From the NCBI GenBank assembly GCA_026686845.1, contig JAIVEN010000012.1, positions 3,784,501 to 3,848,500 on the forward strand: a stretch of DNA of 64,000 nucleotides, written 5' to 3'. Below, in pieces: positions 46,490 through 57,600 of the stretch. The DNA comes from Adenanthera pavonina (lineage: Eukaryota > Streptophyta > Magnoliopsida > Fabales > Fabaceae). The first letter of the stretch is position 1. The number at the start of each line of letters is the position of its first letter. A program made the translations under genes and the position numbers. The notes beneath the pieces were generated by a model. That model did no database searches. It had not been told where the DNA came from and saw only the letters and a list, made by a program, of their open reading frames with translations.

Positions 46490-47235
46490 TAGAAGAGTTA
46501 TCATATTTGCCTGATCATTTGGAGGGGAAATAGGCTACACTGAGTTTTTATTAAATAGGTCAGGCCTACAATATAAATCTAAAACTGAGTCTACCCTATT
46601 AGCCTATCTAAGGCTTTATTTTAAGTTCAAACTTGAACCTTCTAAAAGTCTAGACTAGTCTGAAACTTATTTAAAAACCTTTTAAAAATAAAGTGAAAAA
46701 AAAAACTATCAACCATAATTTAAAAAAAAAACTTCAAACTTTAAATTTCTAGTCACCAAATATATAATCCATATATATTTATCTTATATCCTATATATTT
46801 AAGCAATACATTAGAAAAGTATATAGCCTCTTTACTTTTATAAACGTCACCTACTTCTCTTCTCTTGTGGTCTTATCAATATGGGACTTCTCACATATTA
46901 ATTCACTTATCATTTCCTACAAAGAGATGGCAATACAAAAAGTAGTGAGAAAATATGGCCAATACATATAATGTCGGTCTCTACACCTCCTATTTCAATA
47001 CATCAAAGAAACAAGAATATTTATAAAACTAATTTATATTAATTATATTATATATTATATAATAATAATTTAAATAAACATGATGTAATAGGCTTTAGTC
47101 TAGACTTTACTTATATAGATTGGGATAATTTAACTAAATAAATATGCTTGTAGGCCTAAATTTAACATATTTAATTAAGTTAGGTGGTCAGTTCTTATAT
47201 GGATCAGATCCTTATGAGGAGCCCACCCCTACCCT
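46490..47235. mobile_element. Copy 1-specific AT-rich insertion (candidate MITE)
   Basis: This sequence has no counterpart in copy 2 (61790-61918). Ends look like weak inverted repeats (GGAGGGGAAATAGGCT against TAGGGTAGGGGTGGGCT in reverse complement). Non-coding. Confidence 0.3.
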
Positions 47236-47780
47236 ACCGATAATGCTTTAATATTAAACATTGGAGTAATAACAAGATAATGACGGGAAAGAGGACAGAG
47301 TGTTGAATTTGGTAAATAAAATTTGATAACGCAATATGTGATCTTGGGAATGCGAAATGAAGAACAGAGCAGAAAGAAGACATGGACGCTGGTGCGGTGG
47401 GGACCATGCGAGAATGGATAAACATAAGACCCTAAGGAATATTCGTTCCAAAATCCTTTTTATACAACAACAGTACATTAGTACTTTTGCCAATGTTAAT
47501 AGGACTGGATAATAAGAAATTTAAATTAAATTTAAGTATTATGAATAAAAAATTATATTGAAATTTTTTTTTTCTAATTTAAGTTTGACCATACCAATCT
47601 AAATTAGTTTAGAGTATCTGGATAATTTTTTCAATTAAAAAAAGTAGTTGTTTGGATCATAATTTAATATATCATTTGTTTCAGTTTACACAAAATAATT
47701 TTTACCTTTTATAAAATCTCTAGATAATTAATAATTTTTTAAATAATCTGAAAATTATCATTTTCAAAAGCTTACACAAA

Positions 47781-47853
47781 TGGCCCAATTGGGCAAGTCT
47801 GTGAATCCAAATGGGTCGGGTGGGCTTGTCGATTAATCTGATTTAAGGGTTTA
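47781..47853 (+). promoter_or_regulatory. Possible promoter block with site II and telo-box words
   Basis: TGGCCCAATTGGGC, then GGTGGGCTT, then TAAGGGTTTAT lie within 75 bp. TGGGCC/T and AAACCCTA-like words together are common in promoters of plant ribosomal-protein and growth genes. No convincing gene follows; a MITE starts at 47914. The block is not evident in copy 2. Confidence 0.25.
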
Positions 47854-47913
47854 TTCATCGTCGGCAAGAGAACACTACATTGAGGAAGCAGGAAAATAGA
47901 AACTCATCATAGG

Positions 47914-48268
47914 GCATGTTTGTATTAGATTATGTATAAGTAATTATGAGAATAAGTGATTATGAAAATAAGTAATTATGTCAAAAATGATATGTGTTTG
48001 GATATTTTTACCTCATAAGTGATTTTGAGAAAAAAAATGTGTTTGGATATTGGGATTTAAATGATTATTGGGTAAATAATGAAAAGAAAAAATGAAATAA
48101 ATGATTATGGAAGGATAAGTGATTATCATAAATTGAAAAAATCAGTTTCTTCCATAAGCACTTATTTAAGACATAAGTGCTTATTGAAAAGTTGTTTCTG
48201 TTTGGCAACTCCACCACATAAGTACTTATGGGATCTCATAAGCACTTATAATCTGAATTCAAACAGGC
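47914..48268. mobile_element. hAT-type MITE
   Basis: Terminal inverted repeats GCATGTTTGTATTAGATTAT (left) and GCCTGTTTGAATTCAGATTA (right, reverse complement). The interior is full of ATAAGTGATTATG words and is the reverse of the elements at 6350 and 48457. The ORF at 48079-48336 crosses its end and is not meaningful. The TSD was not resolved. Confidence 0.7.
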
Positions 48269-48456
48269 TATTAGAATATGAAGCCGCAATCCAAAAGCTC
48301 GTTTCCGTTGTGGAGAAATGCCTACGATATCAGTGAGTGGGAACGTGGACTTCTCTTATAAATACCAAGGCAAGCACTGAAGGAAAGACACATCTCCAAT
48401 CAATAAATATCACTACGCACAAACACTCTTATCCACAGTATTTTTTGCACTCTAAG

Positions 48457-48792
48457 TGCCTGTTTGGATTAAATATTTAATTATTTATGAAGAAAAAAGT
48501 GATTATAGCACCAGTTTCCAAGCATAATCCAAATCAAAAAAATTACTTCTGACTATTTAAGTAATTATTTTTATAATATACTTTTTTCTACTTATAATAA
48601 TCACTTATTATCTCATAATCACTTATTTCACTTTTCCTTTTTATTATCCACCCAATAATCATTTAATCTCCTAAAATCCAAATACATTTCTTTTCTCAAA
48701 ATCAATTATGATGTAAAAACATCCAAACACAAATCACTTTTAACATAAATATTTATCCTTATAATTACTTATACATAAATCAATTCAAACGC
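48457..48792. mobile_element. hAT-type MITE with empty site in copy 2
   Basis: Ends TGCCTGTTTGGATT and, in reverse complement, GCGTTTGAATTG. Flanks actctaag (48449-48456) and atcctaaa (48793-48800) agree at 5 of 8 positions. Copy 2 at about 63495-63510 reads GCATTCCAAGTTCATTCC straight across, so the element arrived after the duplication. Confidence 0.75.
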
Positions 48793-49820
48793 ATCCTAAA
48801 TTCATTTCATTCACATTTAATTCATTGATGCAATCATTTTTCATATTTAAAGAAATTGTGGCAAATAATTTAAATTCTCAAATCGCTTGATTTTAGTAGT
48901 TAATTTATTTCCCAATTTTCATTAAGGTGCTAACTTCTAACCAATGTTGTGATAAATCATAATCGAATTAGATCAGCTAATTCAATTTGTTGAATCAAGA
49001 ACTAGCATCTAATTTGGTTCAAACGAAGAGGAAACCAGTTAGTTTCAAAGCTAGTGTAAACTAATAAAGAATTGGTTGAATTGGTTGTAAACTGGTTTAA
49101 ACCCAGAGAACTAATAATCTTTATTTTGATGCTAAAAATCTTCAAAATTTTGAAAACATTGCAAACTTAGATTATCAAGGAATATCAAATGAAGGATTTA
49201 ACATAATTGAATTCAATAATAACCAATCGTTTATATTAGATAATAGATTAACAATTCCAGTACTTCTTCCCGTCTTTTTTATAAGAGCCTTTTAATTAAG
49301 TTACATTTAAAATTAGTTAGAAGCATTATTCTATTAAAAATTATTATAACATTTCTAAAATACTATTAATAAAAACCATTAATCTCCATCTATATTAATA
49401 CTTGAAAAGAGAAAAAGTTAAAACTATAAGGCCATGTGTAGAAATCACTTATTGATTTGTTACTATCTTGTATATATCTTTATTTCTAATTAATTCATTC
49501 CATGTCATACTCATTTTTTTTAATGTATAGGCTTATTTTATTTCACTGGCACATTAGAAACTTTACTTATAAAAAAAATTAGAAAAGCTTTAAAAGTGGA
49601 TAACCTAAGTTTTTTTGTTTTACCAACTTCTTTTATTTTTTAATCACACAATGGCGAGAGTTAGACACATCTAGAGTCGACATATTTTTCTCCAAATTTT
49701 CATAAATGGTTTTGTAATATATAAAAAAACAGGTCCATGGAATAAGATGTGAGTAGACTAATATCAAACCTTTTTTATGTTAAACAAAAAATTGGTCCAA
49801 AAATGTTAAAAAAGGGAGAG

Positions 49821-50430
49821 AAATGCTAGCCCTATTTAAGGTGATTTGATGTCTTAGTTAGAGAGACCATAAAGGATGCAACACTCTTGCAATTACATTA
49901 TTAATTATAGGATTAATTGGGTGTAAATTTCAGAGCAAAAAAAGAAAAACTTGCGTGTAATTTTATATAGTTGTCATAAAAATATTTATAAAATTATATA
50001 TACATAATATTTTAATTAAAAAACTAATTATGAATACATAAACAAAAATATAATTTTTTTTATTTTGGTCGCTTGAATTAGGAGTATATTTAGCCTACAA
50101 TAGAATTTAATTTCCAGATAAATGGTAAACCTTTCTAATCTAAATTTGCTTCAGAGGCAAACACTGAACCAGATCCTAACAACTGTATAATTTTTTCCGC
50201 ACCAATATTTGTTATCCTTTCGAATATGATATCCATGACTTCATTTCCATAGGGAGGAGTTTGGACTTTTTTTGTTTCCGGAAAAATAGCAACACATCAT
50301 TACAGCGCTATTTTAAATTTCAACATATATTTTCATTTGGATTTCATAATTTTTTTAAATGTTTTCATTTTAATTATTTTTAAAATTTTTAAATGTGCAA
50401 TTCATTTTATATATTGATATCATCATCAAT
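49821..50430. other. Spacer, nothing recognised
   Basis: AT-rich sequence between duplication copy 1 and the MITE. No coding frame, RNA gene or element border can be supported. Confidence 0.4.
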
Positions 50431-50431
50431 A

Positions 50432-50700
50432 CTCCCTGATTCTTTTTATATGTTTTTTAAAGTTTTAGTACACTAATTAAAAAGTGCAATTAATATATTA
50501 AAATTTCTTTTAAATTTACTAATATGGCTCTTATTTAATGGATAGATAAAAAAATAATTAATTTTATTTTTTACTTTTAAAAGAATAGATAGGATATAAA
50601 TGAAAAAAATAATTAATAAAATATTGAAATTTGAAAGAGACAAATAAATAGAAATGAATTTTTTTTTTAAATATGGTAATTAAAAAGAAATGGAGGGAAT
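50432..50700. mobile_element. Stowaway-like (Tc1/mariner) MITE
   Basis: It starts CTCCCTGATTCTTTTTA and ends AAAGAAATGGAGGGAA, giving inverted repeats of the CTCCCTCCRTTTC type, with TA on both sides as the TSD. It is about 270 bp, AT-rich and non-coding, all typical of Stowaway. Confidence 0.75.
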
Positions 50701-51033
50701 ATATGATTTACAATTATTTTTACATTTATATAAAAAATCGTATTATTAATAAATTTTTTGCGCAATCCACGATATGAACTCACAATTCCTTTGGAAATAA
50801 TATATCTATAACCACTCGTCTCGTGATATTTGTATACGTGTCAGTACGTCCCCATAGAAAAATGCTCCCTTCGCTCAACTTTCAGATTTCATTTCCTTTA
50901 ACAATTTTCTTTTGCTGGCCAAAAAAGAAAAAAACAATGTTCTTTTGGTGTGCGTTTGTATAAACCCAATTTGCCCCCAACTCCGCGGCATCGCTGAGTT
51001 CGCTCAGGCTCGAATCTTTGCCTTCTGTTGAAT

Positions 51034-51127
51034 TCATGGGCGACCCATTTGCTCTCCGAGATTTCAAGAAGAAACGGAACACGCTGACATTTGTCTTCTC
51101 CGAGATCTGCATCCTCAATCACGCTAC
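51034..51127 (+). CDS. Possible first exon of an unknown gene
   Basis: A GC-richer island (50970-51130) in AT-rich DNA has ATG at 51034 and an open frame starting MGDPFALRDFKKKRNTLTF. A GT suitable as a splice donor follows at 51128. The same frame is open upstream of the ATG for about 18 codons. No later exon can be joined by eye, and the reverse strand is also open here (50898-51122). I do not recognise the product and the call is tentative. Confidence 0.2.
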
Positions 51128-51324
51128 TGGTACTATCTCCATCTTAATTTATGTCTTACATTTGATTCTACTCTGATTTCTTTCCCTTGCTTCGTGTTTG
51201 CAATGGGGATTGCTCGGCTATGTTTGACGTTGGTCATGTATAATGTGAGGAAAGTATGTTCGTTTTCTAATAATTACGAGCTCTCAATGGGGGAAACATC
51301 ATATTTAGTGTTTATTTTTCTTAG

Positions 51325-51438
51325 GAAGTTGACTGTTTCTCAAATACTTACGGTATAGTCTCGTCCTTTTGCTTAGGTATAGTAGTTAAAGGATAGGGGA
51401 TTTGCAAACTACTCAGTCCAAATTTATCAATGAATCTT
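51325..51438 (+). mobile_element. LINE fragment
   Basis: It aligns with 24043-24147 inside the LINE relic (AAGTTGACTGTTTCTCAAATACTTACGG; two short indels). It lacks coding meaning and probably belongs to the same LINE family. Confidence 0.6.
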
Positions 51439-53615
51439 GTCACACAAAAAAAATGTGATGCTGAAAAAGAGAAGAAATCTGCTTGGACGTCGGAGACCGA
51501 TTTCTAAGTTTTCATCCAAATTTTAAGAAAATTTTTTTAAAAACCAAATAATAAAAAGGAAAAGATAATTTACAAAATAGAGATAAATTTGAAAGTCAAT
51601 TGTTCATGTGAAAAGTATTAGACACCCTCATAAGACTCATTCCCAGGCACTCTCACAATTATCGTTTACAGGAACAGTTATCTTAAATTGATTATATTTT
51701 AAAAATTATTTTGTTTTTTCCCTTGTCATTCACATGCTAAAAAACAAAAGTGGAAAAGAATAAAAATAAGAAAATAAGATATAGAAGATTTAAAGGACAA
51801 ATGATAGAAAACAAATTAAAAAGTATTTATTTATTTATAATGGTAGACTTGACTCAGAATCAGTATTTGGAATCTATCTACCTTTCAATATGATCAAAGT
51901 TCATATATTTCGAATTAGAAAAGTGAGTCAATTGGTTGGTATTTTTTATTAAAATTTTTATGGTTAAAAAAACTAATTGAAAATAATTTACCATTTTACA
52001 AATAAAATAATTTTATAAAATATGGGTTCCGAATGTTTTAATTTGTAAAAAATAATTTAATTTTACTTACTTATAATTATTTTTATTTAATTTTAAAAAC
52101 ATTTTTACTTATTCTCATTTTCTTTAATTTCTAAAATATTGTTATTACATTTATTTAAATATATTGAAATATTTTTTTTTTTCAAAGAAAAATTTATATA
52201 AAAAATTATATACTTTAATTAAACGTAAGATACTCAACATCACTTATATGTCCATGTGGACTCTTCAACTTACACAACAAAATAGTGAACTCAAAAATAT
52301 CAGGTGGCATGATTATCTAACTAATTAATGTTATAATAATAATATTATTATTCATTATAATTTTATATTTTAGGAAAATGGAATTTTTATAGGTGTGCTA
52401 TTAAAATTTATCCATTAAAAGCAAACTTATTGGCAAACTCTTACATTTTTGTTGGTTCACATGGTGTAATTAGTTTATAAATATGTGAAAACTCCAAAAA
52501 CCTTAGTAACAAATTCTAAAAATCTCCTTATGTAAATTGTTTACACATTTTTCTTTTTTTTATTTAAAATAAATAAATAAATAAATAACTAGAAAAACTC
52601 TATGGGTAACTAATATGCCATTAGAATCCTGAGTTTCATCCCAAAAGCAAACAAGAATACAGGAAGTGGTGACTGAAAACCTCGTTGCGATAAAAATTGC
52701 AAAATTATTACCCAAACAACAATGATTCCCTACATAATCTCCATGAAAGATACCTGCTTCATAAACCAAAAAAAAAAAAATTCTCACATCATGTTTAAGA
52801 GACATATTTCACAATTTCAGACACCCTAGCTTCCAAAATCCAGATTTTATAGTGGATCGAAAATTCACAACAGAAACAAAAAAAAGAAAAAAAGAAGTGT
52901 TTCCCATTGACTGACCCCTTCTTCACATCAAACTTACTACCAAGATTACCTCCAGCGGCCATCAACATTAAAATCGAACAAATTCTTGACTAAAACACAA
53001 TTCTGATGGCTACTAGCATCAAGATAAAACCATCTCATGACTAAAATATAAGTCTTCTGACAGATTCAAGCTTATTTGTATTCAGATCACCAAAAGAATG
53101 CATAGCAACTATATCGCATAGCTAATATAACCACGGAATTGCAACAATAAATTAACCCAGCCAAAAGTTTCCTGACCTGGTTGCATTCACAGATGGGAGA
53201 CCCAGCGCCACCTGACACTATTTTCCAGCAAACAGAGTGATGCTTGAAAACATTGATCGATCAAACTAAATATCCCATGATTCAGGACATCTCTTTTTTT
53301 TTCTTTGTTTTTTGTTTTGTTTTTATTTTTGCTAAAAAAACAAAAAGGAGGACCTAGACCAGCACGAAATAAGCAGCTGGAGGGAACAATTTAAGAAAAT
53401 AGAACCCTGATCTTGAAACAGCATAACATTGATTTTCTAAACATGAAGAACTCAGCATATTGGTCTGTCAAACACATCTCGTATTCTTTCTAAGAGAGCA
53501 GAGCTCAACTACACAGCTTGCTGACACGGTTTATCACTAATTGCTTACCAAACAGAACTCCCAAACAACAAAAGAAACTCAGTTGTGAACCGAATTAGGC
53601 GAAAATGAGTTTGCT
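51439..53615. other. Spacer upstream of duplication copy 2
   Basis: AT-rich, with A-runs and T-runs (for example 52188, 52555, 52770, 53290). An 81-codon minus-strand open frame (52560-52805) overlaps simple sequence and is unsupported. The stretch 52900-53560 is less AT-rich and could be the 3' untranslated region of a minus-strand gene, but no coding frame is attached. Confidence 0.35.
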
Positions 53616-54633
53616 TGTTACTAATGAACTAGTTTGCTAACTTTCAAAAAAAAAAGAAAACGAAAAAACTTGCAGGATATTTCTCGAGGCTAGAATGACT
53701 AATTATATCCACCCGTTGTGAGAAGAAAATAAAAAAGAGAAGTTTTTTCTTTCCTTTTGGGATAAAATAAGGGCATACGAGGCACAAGCAGCATCACACA
53801 TGGAAGATAAGGTTAAACTAAATACAAATATGAAATATCTCCTCTTTCTATCTGGTAAAGGTTCTGTCGAGAGGTGAAGAGCTATGGCAAAATCTGCAAA
53901 TTTGGTATATACAGTTTTGAATTCATCTTCTCCTCACATATCAGCAAAACCCAAAACCAAAACTCTCAGCATTCAAACTGGCATTAATAGTACTATCGCT
54001 GCTAGTAGTTCTTCAAATAAAAGCAGGCAACTGCACTCACCATTGGTACTATCTTCTGACCTTTAATTTAATTACTTGCTTCCTTTAATTCTGGAAAATC
54101 TTCTGTCATGTTCGATGATACTGAGCATGACTTTCCTGTATTAAGTAACTTAGATACTTTTGATCGGACCTTACTTCTATAGTTAAAGAAATTATGAATG
54201 TTAGTGGCTTGATAAAAGCCAAGTAGAAACCAATCTATATATAGTCTTTCTTTTAAAGGTCAAAAAAAGAAATAATTTCAAGTGATTTAAAAAAAAAATC
54301 TTTAAACTTTTGTTCAGGCAAAAAAAGACAATGTATGAAGTATGAAATGATCATCATCATTCTTATTCCCATTATTAATTATTTTTCTCTGCAAACTAGC
54401 ATATGAAAAATAAAACATCAAGCAAGTAACATATATGGCCGATCCCATTCTCCAAAGCTCTTTTTTGTTTTTAATTATTATTATATTAGGTAAGTCCAAA
54501 GAAATTTTTGGTCAGCCAATTTTTTTTTATTTCCCCAAAGCAATTTCTTTTTTATTTTCCTGTAATTTTTCCGAAAAAGCTTTTGGAATCTGGCCACTTC
54601 GTTTGATCATAGATAGAAGATCCTATTATTTGA

Positions 54634-57600
54634 ATGGCTTTCTTCCTTTCTTCGTGCTTTCTCTGAGCTACTCATCCCAGTGTCGCAATCTACCACTGCA
54701 AGAGATTGAAAAGGTTCTTCCAATAGCCCAATTCTTCATTTCTAGTTAATGTGACTTTAAATCACCCAAGATTCACTTATTTTCAAAGTCTTCGTTTTAG
54801 AAATTAGGGTTCTTGTTTCTTCAAATAAGTAGATTCATTGATTCGGCTGGTTTGGTTTGAAATTTTCTTGAATGGGGTTCGAAAGGGTGAATGGTGAATT
54901 AGGCATTCCTGGACAGTTAAAATAAAAATGGGCAGAACAAAAGCATATTGACAGTTAGGTGTTTGTGGCTCAATAAAATAGAAGAACCTGATTATAACCT
55001 TTCACCATTCTCATATTCCTAAATTGAAGGAGCATGGATTGTTCAGTGAATCTGATGAAAAACAAGTTGCAACATCTAAGGAGAACAATTATTCATCCAA
55101 TTGACAGCACTTGGCTACTTGTCTGCGATTTCTTTCTTTGCCTCCATGTCTTTGAGTTTTAGTTTTCAAGCCACCAGTTTTAACCAAGGAAGCAGCAATA
55201 TTAGCTTACTTTATTTGACCACAGTAAAACACAGAACATCACTACTGTACCTTTTCACATGTTAAAAATATAAATGATGTCAAAATTATGATACAATCAT
55301 TACTTTAGATAACCCTGTGGGGGGAGTTCCTATTCTCTAAGTACCAATCAAGGAACTTGCTTGATCTTTTCCAACATCAACATTATGCATATGCATAAAA
55401 CTCTCCCTAAATATGATATATCATAATAGACCATTTCATCCATATTATAAGAAAGGAGATCACTAAAATTGCAGCCAAGTCTCACAGTATCACCAGTGAA
55501 ACTGTTTGATGGTGATTCATTGATGAAAAAGATGGAAGAGATGTCATAGTTAATGAGTCCAATGTAAAATTTTTAGTGGCTAATAAAAGTTTCTGTTACC
55601 CAATTAGTTCATTGTCAAACATTTTAGTGATGACAAACGCAAGTTATTTCTTAAAGTAAATTTACTGCTAGCTTTTGTCTTCACTAATATAAAAAGGGAA
55701 GCCAATGGAAAGCACATTAAGTGGTGGTTTCTGTTGCCGTTGATCAAATAACCCATTTGATTATTAGCTAACCCTTCCATAATTACCACTCATTTTTTAC
55801 TTTGTCACAGATTGGAAAGACAAGCAGGACACCACGTCGTCTAATCACGATATCAACTAGTGATGGAAGATGGCATGGCGAGTGGACATGTGACTACCAA
55901 CTGTCTTTGCGAGACCTACAATTACAGGATTTGGTTGAAGTTGAAGGAGACAAAAACAAAAATGCGCAAGTATTGATCAACCTCAACATCCAAAAGGTTC
56001 TTCTTCTTTTCATTTTTTACATAGGATGTCTCAGGAATGTATGCACCGCATAACTTTTTTTTCCTCTATTATTTTTTCAACTTAATATTTTCCTAAAAAG
56101 TTTGTTGTAGTATTGGCCTTGAGATTGTTAATTTTTATCACATGGATATCACATCATATCAGCATGCTAGCTTTGGCTTAACAGTAGATGGAAGGATAGT
56201 GACATCATTCACTCGAAAATGCAGTTGCTGCTCTACACCTTATTGTCGGAAGGTATTTTACTTCCTTTTATTATGTAGCCTTTTTTGAGCTAAAACTTCT
56301 TTATGAGAGTTAAGAAAGCAAATAATATGGTTACATAATTTATTGTAAAACATGTTTTAAAAATACATATGATGTAAAGTTGACCTTAAGTTGTCTTGTT
56401 CATCGTTTTGAAAATAAATTCAGGCATTAAATTTGTGTTCTTGACTTCCCGTTACTGAACATTGGCGACAGACCATAGCATTATGAGAGGTCCCCAAGCT
56501 TATTGTACTCACCCTGAAAGTCAATTTATAACTTTATATACTCCCTCTGGAGAGTATTTTAAGAGCTTAAAAGCTTTCCCTTAAGCTCTGGATGTTTGAT
56601 TTTTTATGCACTTCTTTACATTTAGTTATTGTTTATATGTTTTGCATATTATTGGGTGCTAATAGGTGTTATCAAAATCATATGTTGTCTTATTTCTTGC
56701 ATTTTTTGAAACCTTTGAAATGCTCATATTCTGCCATATTTTCTGGGGACAATTTTAAGCTTTTTTTCCCTTAAATTTTGCCGCTAGAAAGTTGACTATT
56801 TCTGATTTTGATCATTTTGGCACTCGGAACATTGAAGTTGAGTCCTAGAACATGAGAAATAGATGGATCATTTTTATTGTATACTATTTATTTATTTGAC
56901 CTGTATTATGATTGTCTTTTTATATGAAATTTTACAGATTGACGCAAAATTTAAAGTATGGATTCTCTTGGCAAGCAGAGACACTGACAATATACAACTA
57001 CCTGAAATTGGCGGTGACCCTTCTTTAAGTCTCTAAACCCAATCAATTATTATTGTCAAATTTTTTAGCTGTTAAAATAATATCCATAAACCATATTGTA
57101 ATGTTTGGTAGATAATGATATTAATTTTTGGTCTGGTGAATAGAGGACGTAACAAAGACTAGCAAGGAACACATATGGGAAGAATCATCTAAAACCAATT
57201 GAGAGGAAATTGTGTGGTACATAAGACCTAGAACACCATTTATAGCATTTGTTTCTTGCTAGTTTACCACTCGACCTAAGCACTGTTGTTCAATTGGGGA
57301 AAATTGTACAAAAAAAAAAACTGAGGAAGAATGCTGGTTTGCAGCTGAGCATCCATTCTTAATGAGTTAGACAACCTCTAAGGAGTCTACTCTACTTCTA
57401 CCTAAACCTTGTTATACCCTGTTGGAGTGGGCTGAAATTGACCCTAGAAGCCCATTTAAACAGAATTGATCTTATGAGATTTATTTGCTGCGTTATTCAT
57501 TATTATTCCACCGTATTATCTGTTTTTATTTGATGCTTGGCTGATTGTGGGGAGTAACTAACATGTAGTTAAACCCACACACTCCTATATATATTCTCTT

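Larger units (their letters stand above)
24516..49820 (+). repeat. Segmental duplication, copy 1
   Basis: Starting in the LINE tail (TTGTTACTAATGAACT at 24516), this region aligns in the same orientation with 53616 onward. Matched landmarks include 24679/53801 (ATGGAAGATAAGG), 26134/56938 (exon 4), 28051/59397 (exon 6), 43500/59830, 47258/61918, 48360/63405 and 49740/63910. It is interrupted in copy 1 by the insertion at 28470-43469. Copy 1 also lacks the segment equal to 54625-56350. Outside insertions the two copies are very similar by eye, so the duplication is fairly recent. The right limit near 49820 is where I can no longer follow similarity because copy 2 leaves the window. Confidence 0.85.

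Noticed and set aside
50882..51122. Minus-strand ORFs of 74-78 codons
   Set aside because: The plus strand has an ATG, GC-rich island and donor-like GT in a better context; neither strand has a recognisable domain.
51034..51127. Possible exon 1 of the YceD-family gene
   Set aside because: It would end in phase 1 while exon 2 starts in phase 0, and it lies more than 2 kb outside the duplicated block.
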